This document shows positions 26,125 through 33,606 of a DNA stretch of 64,000 nucleotides, one piece after another. The notes under the pieces were generated by a model that was given only the letters and a program-made list of their open reading frames with translations, had not been told where the DNA came from and made no database searches. Origin of the DNA: Paenibacillus chitinolyticus NBRC 15660 (GTDB lineage Bacteria > Bacillota > Bacilli > Paenibacillales > NBRC-103111); the NCBI RefSeq assembly GCF_000739915.1, contig NZ_BBJT01000003.1, positions 372,001-436,000 of the forward strand, read 5' to 3'. A program made the translations under genes and the position numbers. Numbering within the stretch: position 1 is the first letter of the stretch; every line of letters begins with the position of its first letter.

Positions 26125-26616
26125 TCAGATCACGAAATCGAGCACCTCACGGTAGGGCAGGTACGCTTTCGTTCCCGTTAAGGGAGGCGAATACACGTGA
26201 AGGCTTACAATCCGTTCCTCATGTTCGTTGCGCATTTCGTGAATTTGCCCGCGTGGAGCATACATACACTCCCCGCCCGTGACGGGAGCCGCCATAAAAG
26301 GCTCGGGATAACCGCCCCGGTCCAGTTCATACCACACATTGAGCATCTCGCCTTCAATAACGCGGGCGCAGCCGATCGAAGACCCGTGGTCGTGAATAGC
26401 CGTTTTGCTGTGCCCCGGCAGATGGATCACGACGACCTCCACATCGGCAGTCCGAAGCAGGACATGCCGTCCGTAGGCCAGCCGCTCCGGCTCGGTAACG
26501 TACGGGGAGATTTTGTCCCTCGTCAGAGACAAAGCTTCCAGCCCGGCCCTCAGCTCGTTCAGCGTCGGTTTTTTTAAGCCGCCGAAGTGTTGTTCAATTA
26601 ATTGAAGCAGATTCAT
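26125..26616 (-). CDS. Cysteine dioxygenase-type cupin
   Basis: A 163-residue cupin matching type I cysteine dioxygenases, which use Fe(II) and O2 to convert cysteine to cysteine sulfinate. The first two metal ligands are in AIHDHGSSIGCARVIEGE (H-x-H), and the third His is in PRGQIHEMRN. The Cys next to the metal motif is at the position of the Cys-Tyr crosslink partner in the eukaryotic enzyme. Bacterial relatives may use 3-mercaptopropionate instead, so the substrate is inferred. CAGGAGG precedes the ATG at 26614-26616. Single gene. Confidence 0.82.
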   Translation of the reverse strand: MNLLQLIEQHFGGLKKPTLNELRAGLEALSLTRDKISPYVTEPERLAYGRHVLLRTADVEVVVIHLPGHSKTAIHDHGSSIGCARVIEGEMLNVWYELDRGGYPEPFMAAPVTGGECMYAPRGQIHEMRNEHEERIVSLHVYSPPLTGTKAYLPYREVLDFVI

Positions 26617-26758
26617 GCCGCATCCTCCTGTATATCAGGTATTCTTATGGAATGAATAACGGGAATTGATATCAGGATATGGGCAGAACAGCAGGTTGGT
26701 GCCTGATTGTGGAAGCCGAATATTCAAAGGAGTCCAGCGTGCGGGACTCCGCATCGTT

Positions 26759-26793
26759 AAAAAGCCCGTCCGGGTATCCCGGACGGGCTTTTT
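26759..26793. terminator. Bidirectional terminator hairpin
   Basis: AAAAAGCCCGTCCGGG, TAT loop, CCCGGACGGGCTTTTT: a perfect 16-bp stem flanked by A and T tracts. No rightward gene ends here, so it may insulate the cupin gene from leftward readthrough of the HAD gene, whose stop is at 27064. Confidence 0.8.
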
Positions 26794-27063
26794 CGCGTTA
26801 TTGTCGTTGGCCGTCATCGTGCCGGACCGGCCACAGGGTACTGCGCGCCGGGTAAGCCCGAATGGGCGGCTTTTCCCGCAAAACGCCTGCGGACTCCGCA
26901 GGATCACGCTCCCACCCGCGGAAAGCTTCCTTGGCGCGGGCGGGATTACGCTCCGGCCGGGTCCGCTCCGGCTGACGAACACCGCCGGCTGTCCTGCGAC
27001 TGCAGGAACGGACGGGGCTGGCTTCGAAAGCCGGGAAGCTTCGGCCGTACGGCGGCCCGGCCG
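26794..27063. other. GC-rich intergenic region without a gene
   Basis: About 270 very GC-rich bases downstream of the HAD gene. No frame with a binding site or recognisable motif was found. Confidence 0.4.
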
Positions 27064-27894
27064 TCAGACCTGCGCTTCCACCGCCTCATTGCCGCGGCGG
27101 CTTCGGTTGTGCTCCAGAACGGCCGTCACCATTTCCGCCACCGACGAAGTCGTATGACCGGCCCCCGCTTTTACCTCATCCTGGCTTTTGATCATCGCAA
27201 AGCTGTGAGGCGTCAGGGCGAACATCGGCAGATCGTTGTAGGAATCGCCGACGCAGGCGGCCTCGTCATGCTTCAGCCCCAGCTCCTTAAGCAGCCGGGC
27301 CAAGCCTATTCCTTTGGAAATCCCCGCAGGCATCAGGTCCATACAGTCATGATCGGAAATGACGGCTTCCACGCTTCCCGCATATTTTTCCATCAGTTCC
27401 TCGCGAAAAGACAGAAGCTTCTCCATATCGCCGAACAGGGAAAATTTGCAGGGCTTCACCTGCCCCGAGCGAATCTCCCGGCCGATATCGGCCTGATGAA
27501 CGGCGGGGCTGAGCAGACGCTCTTCATAAGGCCGGGAAGCGTCCGTACTTTTATGAAGGCGAATCGTTTCGTCCGAGCAGCAGACGAAGAATACGATTTC
27601 CCGCTTCGAGACAATTTCGAACAAGTCGGACGCGCGGTCCGCCGGGAAATGCGAAGCATCCACCTGCTCCCCTTCCCGGGTGTAAACCGCGGAGCCGTTC
27701 TGGCTGATGCCGTATGCCTTCACCCCGACTCGGTCCATAATCATCCGGATATCGGGATACAGCCGGCCCGATGCGATGCAAATCTGCACGCCCTGTCCGG
27801 CCGCCTCCCGCAGCATACGGGCATCCGCGTCCGCAACCTCCAGATCGGCATTCATGAGTGTACCGTCCAAATCCGTTACGATCAATTTAATCAT
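27064..27894 (-). CDS. HAD-IIB (Cof-type) hydrolase
   Basis: A 276-residue phosphatase of the Cof subfamily. Motif I is VTDLDGTLM (nucleophile and acid Asp) and the substrate-sensing ASGR follows. The cap domain runs from about 90 to 190. Motif III includes KGIGLARLL and motif IV is GDSYNDLPMFA. These enzymes act on sugar phosphates, nucleotides or cofactors such as FMN. Its start overlaps the end of the DeoR-type regulator by 8 bases, so the two are translationally coupled and probably belong to the same sugar-phosphate response. Ends in NRSRRGNEAVEAQV. Confidence 0.88.
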   Translation of the reverse strand: MIKLIVTDLDGTLMNADLEVADADARMLREAAGQGVQICIASGRLYPDIRMIMDRVGVKAYGISQNGSAVYTREGEQVDASHFPADRASDLFEIVSKREIVFFVCCSDETIRLHKSTDASRPYEERLLSPAVHQADIGREIRSGQVKPCKFSLFGDMEKLLSFREELMEKYAGSVEAVISDHDCMDLMPAGISKGIGLARLLKELGLKHDEAACVGDSYNDLPMFALTPHSFAMIKSQDEVKAGAGHTTSSVAEMVTAVLEHNRSRRGNEAVEAQV

Positions 27895-28663
27895 GCTGAT
27901 TGTCCCCCTCTACGATGAGCAGCTCCACATCATGCCTTTCCAGCAGGCGGAGCATACTTTCTTCCGGTTCCCGGTCCGTCACGATCACATCCAGATCGTC
28001 CAGACCCGCAACTTTATAAAACAACTGCTTGCCGAACTTCGTATGATCCGCCAAAACGACGACACGGTCGGCTCTGCGGATCATTTCACGTTTGATGGAG
28101 CCGTCCTCTTCATGCGGATAGGACAATCCGTCCGGACTGATTCCGCAGGCGCCGAGAAAGAGCGTATCGACGTAATAATCCGCCAGCTGCGCCAGAGCGG
28201 TCGCTCCGAACAGAAACCGGTGCTCCAGTTCCAGCTGGCCGCCGAGCATATGCACCTTCAAGCTTTTGTTGTCCGCCAGTTTCGCCGCAATATCGATGGA
28301 ATTCGTCACGATCACGTTGCCCGTCGTCCGAATGTGCTCGGCGACCGTCGCAACCGTCGTGGACGTGTCGAGAAACAAGTAATGCCCGTCGCGGATCAGC
28401 TTGGCGGCTTCCCGGCCGATCTGCCTTTTCTCGTCCGTAGCCCTCTGCATCCGGTCCTTATAAGCGGTTACCGCACGGTTAAGGGTCGGCAGCATAGCCC
28501 CTCCGCGGGTCCTTACGATTAGCCCGATTTCATCCATACGGACGAGATCCCTGCGGGCGGTGTCCCGCGACACGTCAAATCTGTCGCAGATTTCCTTGAC
28601 GTCCATCCGCTGATGTTCCCTTAAGTATTCCATAATCGCTTCGATTCGTTCTTCCTGAAACAT
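27887..28663 (-). CDS. DeoR/GlpR-type transcriptional regulator
   Basis: A 258-residue repressor with the DeoR N-terminal HTH (RIEAIMEYLREHQRMDVKEIC, RFDVSRDTARRDLVRMDEIG). Its C-terminal sugar-phosphate-sensing domain (DeoRC) has LFLDTSTTVATVAEHI and FLGACGISPDGLSYP, and ends ELLIVEGDNQHD. DeoR proteins respond to phosphorylated sugars. The partner is the overlapping HAD gene. The promoter at 28715-28744 carries a repeated ACTTATAA that could be the autoregulatory operator. The ATG at 28661-28663 is preceded by AAGGGTGTG. Confidence 0.9.
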   Translation of the reverse strand: MFQEERIEAIMEYLREHQRMDVKEICDRFDVSRDTARRDLVRMDEIGLIVRTRGGAMLPTLNRAVTAYKDRMQRATDEKRQIGREAAKLIRDGHYLFLDTSTTVATVAEHIRTTGNVIVTNSIDIAAKLADNKSLKVHMLGGQLELEHRFLFGATALAQLADYYVDTLFLGACGISPDGLSYPHEEDGSIKREMIRRADRVVVLADHTKFGKQLFYKVAGLDDLDVIVTDREPEESMLRLLERHDVELLIVEGDNQHD

Positions 28664-28714
28664 ATCGGCACACCCTTAAGTGAATTCATGCAAAATGATA
28701 ATTGTTTATAAGTA

Positions 28715-28744
28715 ATTATAAGTTTTGTTAAGCGAATTTGTCAA
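28715..28744 (-). promoter_or_regulatory. Promoter of the DeoR-HAD operon with direct repeats
   Basis: Minus strand TTGACA (28744-28739), 18 bases, TATAAT (28720-28715). Two direct copies of ACTTATAA separated by TT (10-base period) overlap the -10 and the start region, a plausible binding site for the regulator. Confidence 0.65.
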
Positions 28745-28783
28745 TTCAATCGTCCATTCCCTTAAAAAATACTTACGGCATAC

Positions 28784-28807
28784 AAAAAAACGGCTGATAG
28801 CCAGCCG
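28784..28807 (-). terminator. Intrinsic terminator after ldh
   Basis: Minus strand CGGCTG, GCTAT loop, CAGCCG then TTTTTTTG; about 50 bases after the ldh stop. Confidence 0.75.
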
Positions 28808-28857
28808 CTTTTTCAACGTTTTATTCACTTGTTCTACACTTGTTCATGTCTCTGCGC

Positions 28858-29811
28858 TTACAGGCGTTCCGAAATCGAATCGATCATTTCCCGGATCTTG
28901 GCTCCCGATTTGCGCAGCTTGTTCTCTTCCTCTTCGCTTAAGGGCAGCGTGACGACCTCCCGCACGCCCGTACGGTCCACAATACACGGAACCCCGAGAT
29001 AAACGTCGGACAACCCGTGGTAATTGGAAACAAACGTCGAGACGTTCAGCACCGCGCCTTCGTCGCGCATAATCGCCGTACAGATCCGGTCGAGCGCCAA
29101 CGCGATCGCGTAATACGTCGATCCTTTCGCCTCGATAATCTGGTAAGCCGCGTCCCGCGTATTTTGGAAAATCTCGTCCTTATCCTCTTGATTCAGCTCG
29201 AGAGGCAGTCCGGCAAAATTAGCCAAGCTCCATAGAGGCACTTCCGAGTCTCCGTGCTCCCCGATAATCGCAGCGTGAATGCTGCGCGGGTCCACTTGAA
29301 GCTTCTCGCCGATCAAATAGCGGAAACGCGCGCTGTCCAGCAAAGTTCCCGAGCCGATGACACGGTTAACGGGCCATTCCGATTTTTTCCATGTAAAATA
29401 AGACATGATATCGACCGGATTGGTCGCCACCAGAATAATGCCTGTCTGGTTGTACTTCGTCACATTCTCGACGATGCCGTTAAAAATGTCGACGTTGCGC
29501 TTGAGCAGATCGAGACGGGTCTCCCCTTGCTTTTGCGCGACGCCCGCACAGATAATGATAATATCGGCGCCTTCACAGTCGGAATAGTCCCCCGCCCATA
29601 CTTTCACCCTGCCCGTAAACGGCAGGCCGTGGTTCATATCCAGTGCGTCCCCGTTCGCTTTCGCATGATTATAATCGATGAGGACAAGCTCGGACATCCG
29701 CTCTCTGAGCAGCAGGGTATAAGCCGTGGTGGAACCTACGGCACCGGTTCCGATGACAACGATACGTGATTTTTTAAGTGTTTCCTGGTTGTTCAATTCG
29801 TTAGTAGACAC
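28858..29811 (-). CDS. ldh: L-lactate dehydrogenase
   Basis: A 317-residue cytoplasmic NAD-dependent enzyme that interconverts pyruvate and L-lactate. The Rossmann motif is VVIGTGAVGSTTAYTLL. The NAD-specific Asp follows in VLIDYNHAK. Substrate-site Arg is in DSARFRYLIGEKL, and the catalytic His is in IIGEHGDSEVPLWS. The start is GTG at 29809-29811 with AAGGAGAGG 5 bases upstream. A promoter TTGCTT-17-TACAAT lies at 29845-29873. In many Bacillales ldh is repressed by Rex; no Rex operator was seen in this upstream region. Malate dehydrogenase is unlikely given the loop sequence, but was not formally excluded. Confidence 0.92.
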   Translation of the reverse strand: MSTNELNNQETLKKSRIVVIGTGAVGSTTAYTLLLRERMSELVLIDYNHAKANGDALDMNHGLPFTGRVKVWAGDYSDCEGADIIIICAGVAQKQGETRLDLLKRNVDIFNGIVENVTKYNQTGIILVATNPVDIMSYFTWKKSEWPVNRVIGSGTLLDSARFRYLIGEKLQVDPRSIHAAIIGEHGDSEVPLWSLANFAGLPLELNQEDKDEIFQNTRDAAYQIIEAKGSTYYAIALALDRICTAIMRDEGAVLNVSTFVSNYHGLSDVYLGVPCIVDRTGVREVVTLPLSEEEENKLRKSGAKIREMIDSISERL

Positions 29812-29844
29812 GAGAACCTCTCCTTTCAGGGGAATTCTGGTATT

Positions 29845-29873
29845 ATTGTAGGCGAACTCCCCCTCAAAAGCAA
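29845..29873 (-). promoter_or_regulatory. Promoter of ldh
   Basis: Minus strand TTGCTT (29873-29868), 17 bases, TACAAT (29850-29845). Confidence 0.6.
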
Positions 29874-29883
29874 ACGTTCCGTT

Positions 29884-30756
29884 CTATATAACGACAAAAT
29901 AAGCCCGAGATTTTTCAAAAAGCACCGGCTGATCCAGCTGAAATCCGGTTCCGGCTATCCGCTCGCTGGCCTGCAGGGAAGCAAGGCGCGCCGGTTCGGG
30001 GTTGCCGCCCTCTTCCAGCCAGTCCGCTCCCAATACCGCAGCTGTATGCTCCCATAAGCAGCAGGCCGGACCGATCAAATAATCTTTGTGCATCGCCAGC
30101 GCCATTCCTTCCTGCCGGAGCATGCACGCGTTGCGCAAATCGTCCAGCAGAGAGCCGCAGCAGCCGGGGTGAAGTTCCCGCCCGGCTTGGAAGAGCCCGC
30201 TTACCGGAAACACGCGGTCCGCCACAGTGTGTCCGAAGCCCGCCGTCTGTCTGACGCGAGAAGAAAAGGGCGATTCCGTGTCCGGACAAGGGCCGCCCCC
30301 GACACTTCGGGCGGCAGCCGTTTCCAGGTGGAAGGAGCCGTTTTCGGAACGTCCGGAATGTCTGGCGCTTCTGAAACTTCCGAAGCTGCCGAGGCCGCTG
30401 AAGCTTCCGAGAACGTCCACAAACGGTTTGCGCTGCGATCGGGCCTTCAGATCGTACAAGGCCATTTCCACCAGATCCGCCTTGACATTCCCCCAGAGAA
30501 CACGGTACAAACGGACAGTGTCAAAAGCTTGCGTCAGCGTGCTTTTTTGAAAGCGGTACAGAAACCGGGCCCAATTCACAAGATCGAAATGCTTCTCGCC
30601 CACAGACATCAAACATTCTCCCCAGCCTGTCTCTCCGCCCTCGTCCGTGAGTTTGAGCAGCCCGTACCTGCAGTTCTCGAGCTTTCCTCTGGCATGATGG
30701 TAACAGCAGGATACATCGAATTCAAACAATTCAATCCGGATAATTCGTCGGTCCAT
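29884..30756 (-). pseudogene. Enolase-superfamily gene lacking the catalytic barrel (degenerate)
   Basis: The 290-codon open frame starts like a muconate-lactonizing/mandelate-racemase protein (RIELFEFDVSCCYHHARGKL, GGETGWGECLMSVGE, LVEMALYDLKARSQRKPFVDVLG). It ends like one too (LIGPACCLWEHTAAVLGADW, NPEPARL). Between them the expected barrel of about 200 residues with KxK, D/E/D metal ligands is replaced by about 90 residues of repetitive SFSGLGSFGSFRS and unstructured text. Family members are about 360 residues. Most likely an internally deleted, inactive gene. The ATG at 30754-30756 follows AAAGGAG...AAGGAAG. It lies just upstream of ldh on the same strand. Confidence 0.55.
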
Positions 30757-31105
30757 TTCTTCCTTTTCACTCCTTTTCTCCCAATGACGCTTGCGAGGTT
30801 AGCTGCCGGGTTCGGATTTGAGAGGCCCCTACGGAATAAACATTCCGATTCACCCCAGTTCGTGGGTCCCCCGCTTCTCTTACGAGAATTAAGCGCGCAG
30901 ATGAAGATGATGGTTAGGCCGCAGCCGGCGTCCGGACATGGTGTCCGAAGCTTGATCTGACGGACCATGAGAGTATGTTACCCCCGCTAATCGGGCCTGT
31001 AAACAATCCCGGAGGACAGCCCGCTGCCATTCTCTGCCATGTAACCCTATTCATTTGAGTGTTACTTCTTCAAGCTGATTCAAGCTCATTCTTTCTCCGT
31101 TTAAT
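30757..31105. other. Intergenic region, nothing recognised
   Basis: About 350 bases upstream of the degenerate enolase-like gene. No T-box or other leader motif, RNA gene or convincing promoter was seen. Confidence 0.4.
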
Positions 31106-31137
31106 AAAAAAAAGCCCCGGATACCCGTGGCTTTTTT
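31106..31137 (-). terminator. Intrinsic terminator after the doxX-like gene
   Basis: Minus strand AAAAAAGCCacGG, short loop, CCggGGCTTTTTT. It lies 21 bases after the stop at 31158. Confidence 0.75.
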
Positions 31138-31157
31138 GAAGATCTTTTATTGTCCGA

Positions 31158-31697
31158 TCAGATATGGGCGCGTGTCTTGCCTCCACCGAGGGTAGGGTTT
31201 GCGCCGTGATCTCCGCGATGGCGAAGGAGCTTGCGGAGGTAAGGAAGGATGTAATAGTCGGCTCCGAACTTGCCGGCGTTGGCTCCTGCGGCGATGACGA
31301 TGACACCGAGCAGAATCATCCAAGGGTTAGTGCTTACGGTACCTGCGAAGAGGAACATGAAGTTCATCAGGACCCCGAAGAATGCTGCCGCCGTAGTCAG
31401 TGCGCCGAGGACAAGACCCAGTCCTACCAGAAACTCTCCGAGCGGAATCAGTACGTTAAACAGTTTGGCGTTCGGCAGTGCGAAGTTTTCCAGGAATGCG
31501 GTGAAGGTCGGATAGACCAGCTCATTGGTCGCTTTATCCATAACCGGCTTCGTTACCGCGCCTTTCAGGAAGCCCGTGGCGTCAAATCCGCCCGTCAGCT
31601 TGTGCCATCCTCCCGTAATCCATGCGTATCCGAGATAGAAGCGGAGGATCACCATCAGACCTGCCGCATAAACGTTCGTTCTCAACCAGTTAAACAT
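31158..31697 (-). CDS. DoxX/DoxD-like integral membrane protein
   Basis: A 179-residue four-helix membrane protein. It starts FNWLRTNVYAAGLMVILRFY, has LGYAWITGGWHKLTGGFDATG with the conserved GWxKLTG of DoxX proteins, then LIPLGEFLVGLGLVLGALTT and NPWMILLGVIVIAAGANAGKFG. It ends in a basic tail. DoxX relatives work with redox partners such as thiol or quinone oxidoreductases; the role here is unknown. The start is ATG at 31695-31697 with AAAGGGG 8 bases upstream; the longer frame lacks a site. It follows a tiny zinc-ribbon gene by 59 bases in a redox-regulated locus. Confidence 0.85.
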   Translation of the reverse strand: MFNWLRTNVYAAGLMVILRFYLGYAWITGGWHKLTGGFDATGFLKGAVTKPVMDKATNELVYPTFTAFLENFALPNAKLFNVLIPLGEFLVGLGLVLGALTTAAAFFGVLMNFMFLFAGTVSTNPWMILLGVIVIAAGANAGKFGADYYILPYLRKLLRHRGDHGANPTLGGGKTRAHI

Positions 31698-31756
31698 ATG
31701 AATTTCCCCTTTCAAGCTGCGTATTCTGTATTGGATGTTGAGTGTGTTTCCTTTAT

Positions 31757-31963
31757 TTAGAGCCAGTACTGCTCGATCAAGCCGCATTCCGCTTCCAGAG
31801 GAAGAGGAAGTCCGGTTTTGCCTGCTTTTTGCGCCTTGGCGGTTTGCCAAGTCTGCACACAGTCGAAGCACAAATCCTTATAACCCTCGGGGTGTGTCTG
31901 AAGCCGTGCTCCGCATGCCTGACAGTGTGCGGGTGCCGCGTTTACAAGATGAAGGGCGGTCAT
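31757..31963 (-). CDS. Small zinc-ribbon protein A
   Basis: A 68-residue protein with two CxxC knuckles, C14QAC17 and C32FDC35, the pattern of a zinc ribbon, followed by VQTWQTAKAQKAGKTGLPLP. No named family is assigned. The Cys spacing is nearly the same as in the second small protein (32054-32224): C14, C17, C33, C36 there. GAAAGGATGCG precedes the ATG at 31961-31963. Probably co-transcribed with the downstream doxX-like gene. A palindrome fitting the Rex operator lies 35 bases upstream of its start. Confidence 0.75.
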   Translation of the reverse strand: MTALHLVNAAPAHCQACGARLQTHPEGYKDLCFDCVQTWQTAKAQKAGKTGLPLPLEAECGLIEQYWL

Positions 31964-31997
31964 GGTACTCGCATCCTTTCGTTTATCCCGTATTTTA

Positions 31998-32015
31998 TTG
32001 TGAATATTTTCACAT
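31998..32015. promoter_or_regulatory. Rex-type operator-like palindrome
   Basis: TTGTGAA-TATT-TTCACAT: it matches the consensus TTGTGAA-N4-TTCACAA at 17 of 18 symmetric positions. It also contains TGTGA-N6-TCACA, the CRP/FNR pattern. It lies upstream of zinc-ribbon gene A, next to a TAAAAT at 31992-31997 on the minus strand. There is no -10 at the distance needed for FNR-class activation, so repression by Rex fits better. Confidence 0.6.
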
Positions 32016-32053
32016 TGTTAGCCGTAAAAAGCTTTCCCCTTCTTCCTCCTGAA

Positions 32054-32224
32054 TCATTCAGGAAGATCGGATGAGCCGGCGGAGCCTTCAACTCCGGATA
32101 CCAGAGGCTTTAACCGGCAGTCTTCGCAAACCCAGGCGGACACTGTTTCTTTGGCAGCGAGGATACGGGAACCGCACTGTGGGCATCTTCCTTGTTGAAC
32201 TTGCGGGTCAGCTGTCTCTTTCAT
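32054..32224 (-). CDS. Small zinc-ribbon protein B
   Basis: A 56-residue protein with C14PQC17 and C33EDC36 forming a zinc ribbon (RCPQCGSRILAAKETVSAWV), then an acidic tail GVEGSAGSSDLPE. No function known. The start ATG at 32222-32224 follows GAAGGTGAAGGAG; the longer frame to 32386 covers the promoter. Transcription should start near 32263 from a TATACT -10, with a TGTGA-N6-TCACA palindrome centred at -41.5. It lies 90 bases upstream of zinc-ribbon gene A, with which it may share an operon. Confidence 0.75.
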   Translation of the reverse strand: MKETADPQVQQGRCPQCGSRILAAKETVSAWVCEDCRLKPLVSGVEGSAGSSDLPE

Positions 32225-32269
32225 GGCTCCTTCACCTTCTTTCGTGTGTTGTTCTCTCTTTCTGACTTT

Positions 32270-32312
32270 AGTATAGTCCTGCCCAAGAGTTATGTATGTG
32301 ATATTAATCACA
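32270..32312 (-). promoter_or_regulatory. FNR/CRP-class promoter of zinc-ribbon gene B
   Basis: The -10 reads TATACT on the minus strand (32275-32270), giving a start near 32263. The palindrome TGTGA-TATTAA-TCACA at 32297-32312 is centred at 32304.5, i.e. -41.5. This is the class II activator position for CRP/FNR-type regulators and replaces a -35. A degenerate AGTGA-N6-TCA copy lies at 32327-32342. Confidence 0.7.
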
Positions 32313-32385
32313 CTTAGCCCAAAATAAGTGATTATAATCATGTTCAAACATTCTTCATAATGAAAACCGTTACTTAATATGTACA

Positions 32386-32428
32386 TGTGAATAATATCAC
32401 AATCACTTAAAACAAGAAGTTCTATACT
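32386..32428 (+). promoter_or_regulatory. FNR/CRP-class promoter of the divergent acyltransferase-like gene
   Basis: Palindrome TGTGA-ATAATA-TCACA at 32386-32401, centre 32393.5; TATACT -10 at 32423-32428, start near 32435. The centre is again exactly at -41.5. The mirrored arrangement on both strands is hard to explain by chance. Confidence 0.7.
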
Positions 32429-32526
32429 TTCTTTAGATAGCTAAATTCCTTTAACAGCCGCATCCAGACAGGTTTGGCTGCTTGCGTTTCTTCTATAAGA
32501 ATAAAACCAAATTTGCACAAAGCGAG

Positions 32527-33606
32527 ATGACCCCTATGCGAAACCCGACTGCCGTGTATTTTACCAATGTCCGTTTTTTCCTGATTCTGCTCGTTGTTCT
32601 GGTCAACCTGCTGCTTACCCTGCCGCCTCTGCCGGAGGCAGCGCAAGCTGTCGTGACCGCCATCTTCACTTTTCATCTGCCGGTGTTTGTGCTGGTAACC
32701 GGTTATTTCGCCAAAAAGTACTGGCAGACACCCGAGGCGGCAGCCGGCATGCTGCGGATCGCCCTGCAGTATCTCTTCTTTCAAACGCTGTACTCGGTCC
32801 TGGATCTGTTCTGGCTCCACAGCCCCGGCATCCGGCATTCGTTCTGGCTTCCGTATTGGATGCTCTGGTTTCTGACCGCGCATTTCGGCTGGAAGCTTCT
32901 GCTTATCCCGTTCGCCCGGCTCAAGCATCCGGTGGCCGCCGCCGTCCTGCTCGGCGCCGCGGCCGGCTTCCTGCCGGCGGAAGCGGGCGCGTGGCTCGGC
33001 TTGACGCGCACGCTCGTGTTCTTCCCGTTCTTCCTCGCCGGATACTACTGGCGGGAAGAACGGGAGCCCCGCCGGCGCACGGCCCCGCAGCGCCGCGCGA
33101 TCCGGGCCGCCGCGGCGCTACTGCTGCTGGCGCTGCCCGCGTTCTGGCACGCGGCGGGTGCAGAGACCGCCGCGCAGTGGCTCGCCGGCGGCAGCAGCTA
33201 CGCGCAGCTCGGCGTGCCCGCCGCGGCGGGCACGATGCTGCGCCTCGGCTGCTATGCGGCGCAGGCCGCCGCATCGGCCGCGTTCCTGCTGCTGCTCCCG
33301 CGCGCGGAAAGCCGCTTGACCGTCCTCGGAGGACGGACGGTCTATGTCTTCCTGCTGCATGGCGCCGCCATCAAGCTGCTGGGCGCAGCCGGGCTCCTGC
33401 AGCTGCTCGCCCGGCTGATGGACGCGGGAGCGGCGGGGACTGCCGCGGCTCTTGCGGCGGGATGCGCGGCCGCAGCCGTGATCGTGGCCGCGCTGTCGGG
33501 CCGCCGGTTCGCCGCGGTCATGCGGCCCTGCATCGAGCCGGACGCGGCCCGGGCCCTGCGCTGGCTGCAGCGGAGGCTGCCCGGCCGGCCGCGCAGCACG
33601 TACTAG
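32527..33606 (+). CDS. Acyltransferase_3-like integral membrane protein
   Basis: About 359 residues with roughly ten TM helices: VRFFLILLVVLVNLLLTLPP, FHLPVFVLVTGYFAKKYW, a central WLPYWMLWFLTAHFGWKLLL, and YVFLLHGAAIKLLGAAGLL. This is the layout of the fucose 4-O-acetylase/OafB-like group, which modifies sugars or cell-surface polymers. The His usually present at the end of the first helix (LxxxGH) is Asn here, so catalysis is uncertain. The start is unclear: ATG at 32527 (used), ATG at 32536 or TTG at 32482. The 3' half is extremely GC-rich and rich in Ala and Arg. Expressed from a putative FNR-class promoter. Confidence 0.7.
   Translation: MTPMRNPTAVYFTNVRFFLILLVVLVNLLLTLPPLPEAAQAVVTAIFTFHLPVFVLVTGYFAKKYWQTPEAAAGMLRIALQYLFFQTLYSVLDLFWLHSPGIRHSFWLPYWMLWFLTAHFGWKLLLIPFARLKHPVAAAVLLGAAAGFLPAEAGAWLGLTRTLVFFPFFLAGYYWREEREPRRRTAPQRRAIRAAAALLLLALPAFWHAAGAETAAQWLAGGSSYAQLGVPAAAGTMLRLGCYAAQAAASAAFLLLLPRAESRLTVLGGRTVYVFLLHGAAIKLLGAAGLLQLLARLMDAGAAGTAAALAAGCAAAAVIVAALSGRRFAAVMRPCIEPDAARALRWLQRRLPGRPRSTY

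Noticed and set aside
30757-31105. T-box or similar leader RNA upstream of the enolase-like gene
   Set aside because: No AGGGTGG-type T-box sequence or other known leader element found.
31164-31760. A 198-codon rightward frame over the doxX-like gene
   Set aside because: Shadow of the DoxX frame, without start site and with composition unlike proteins.
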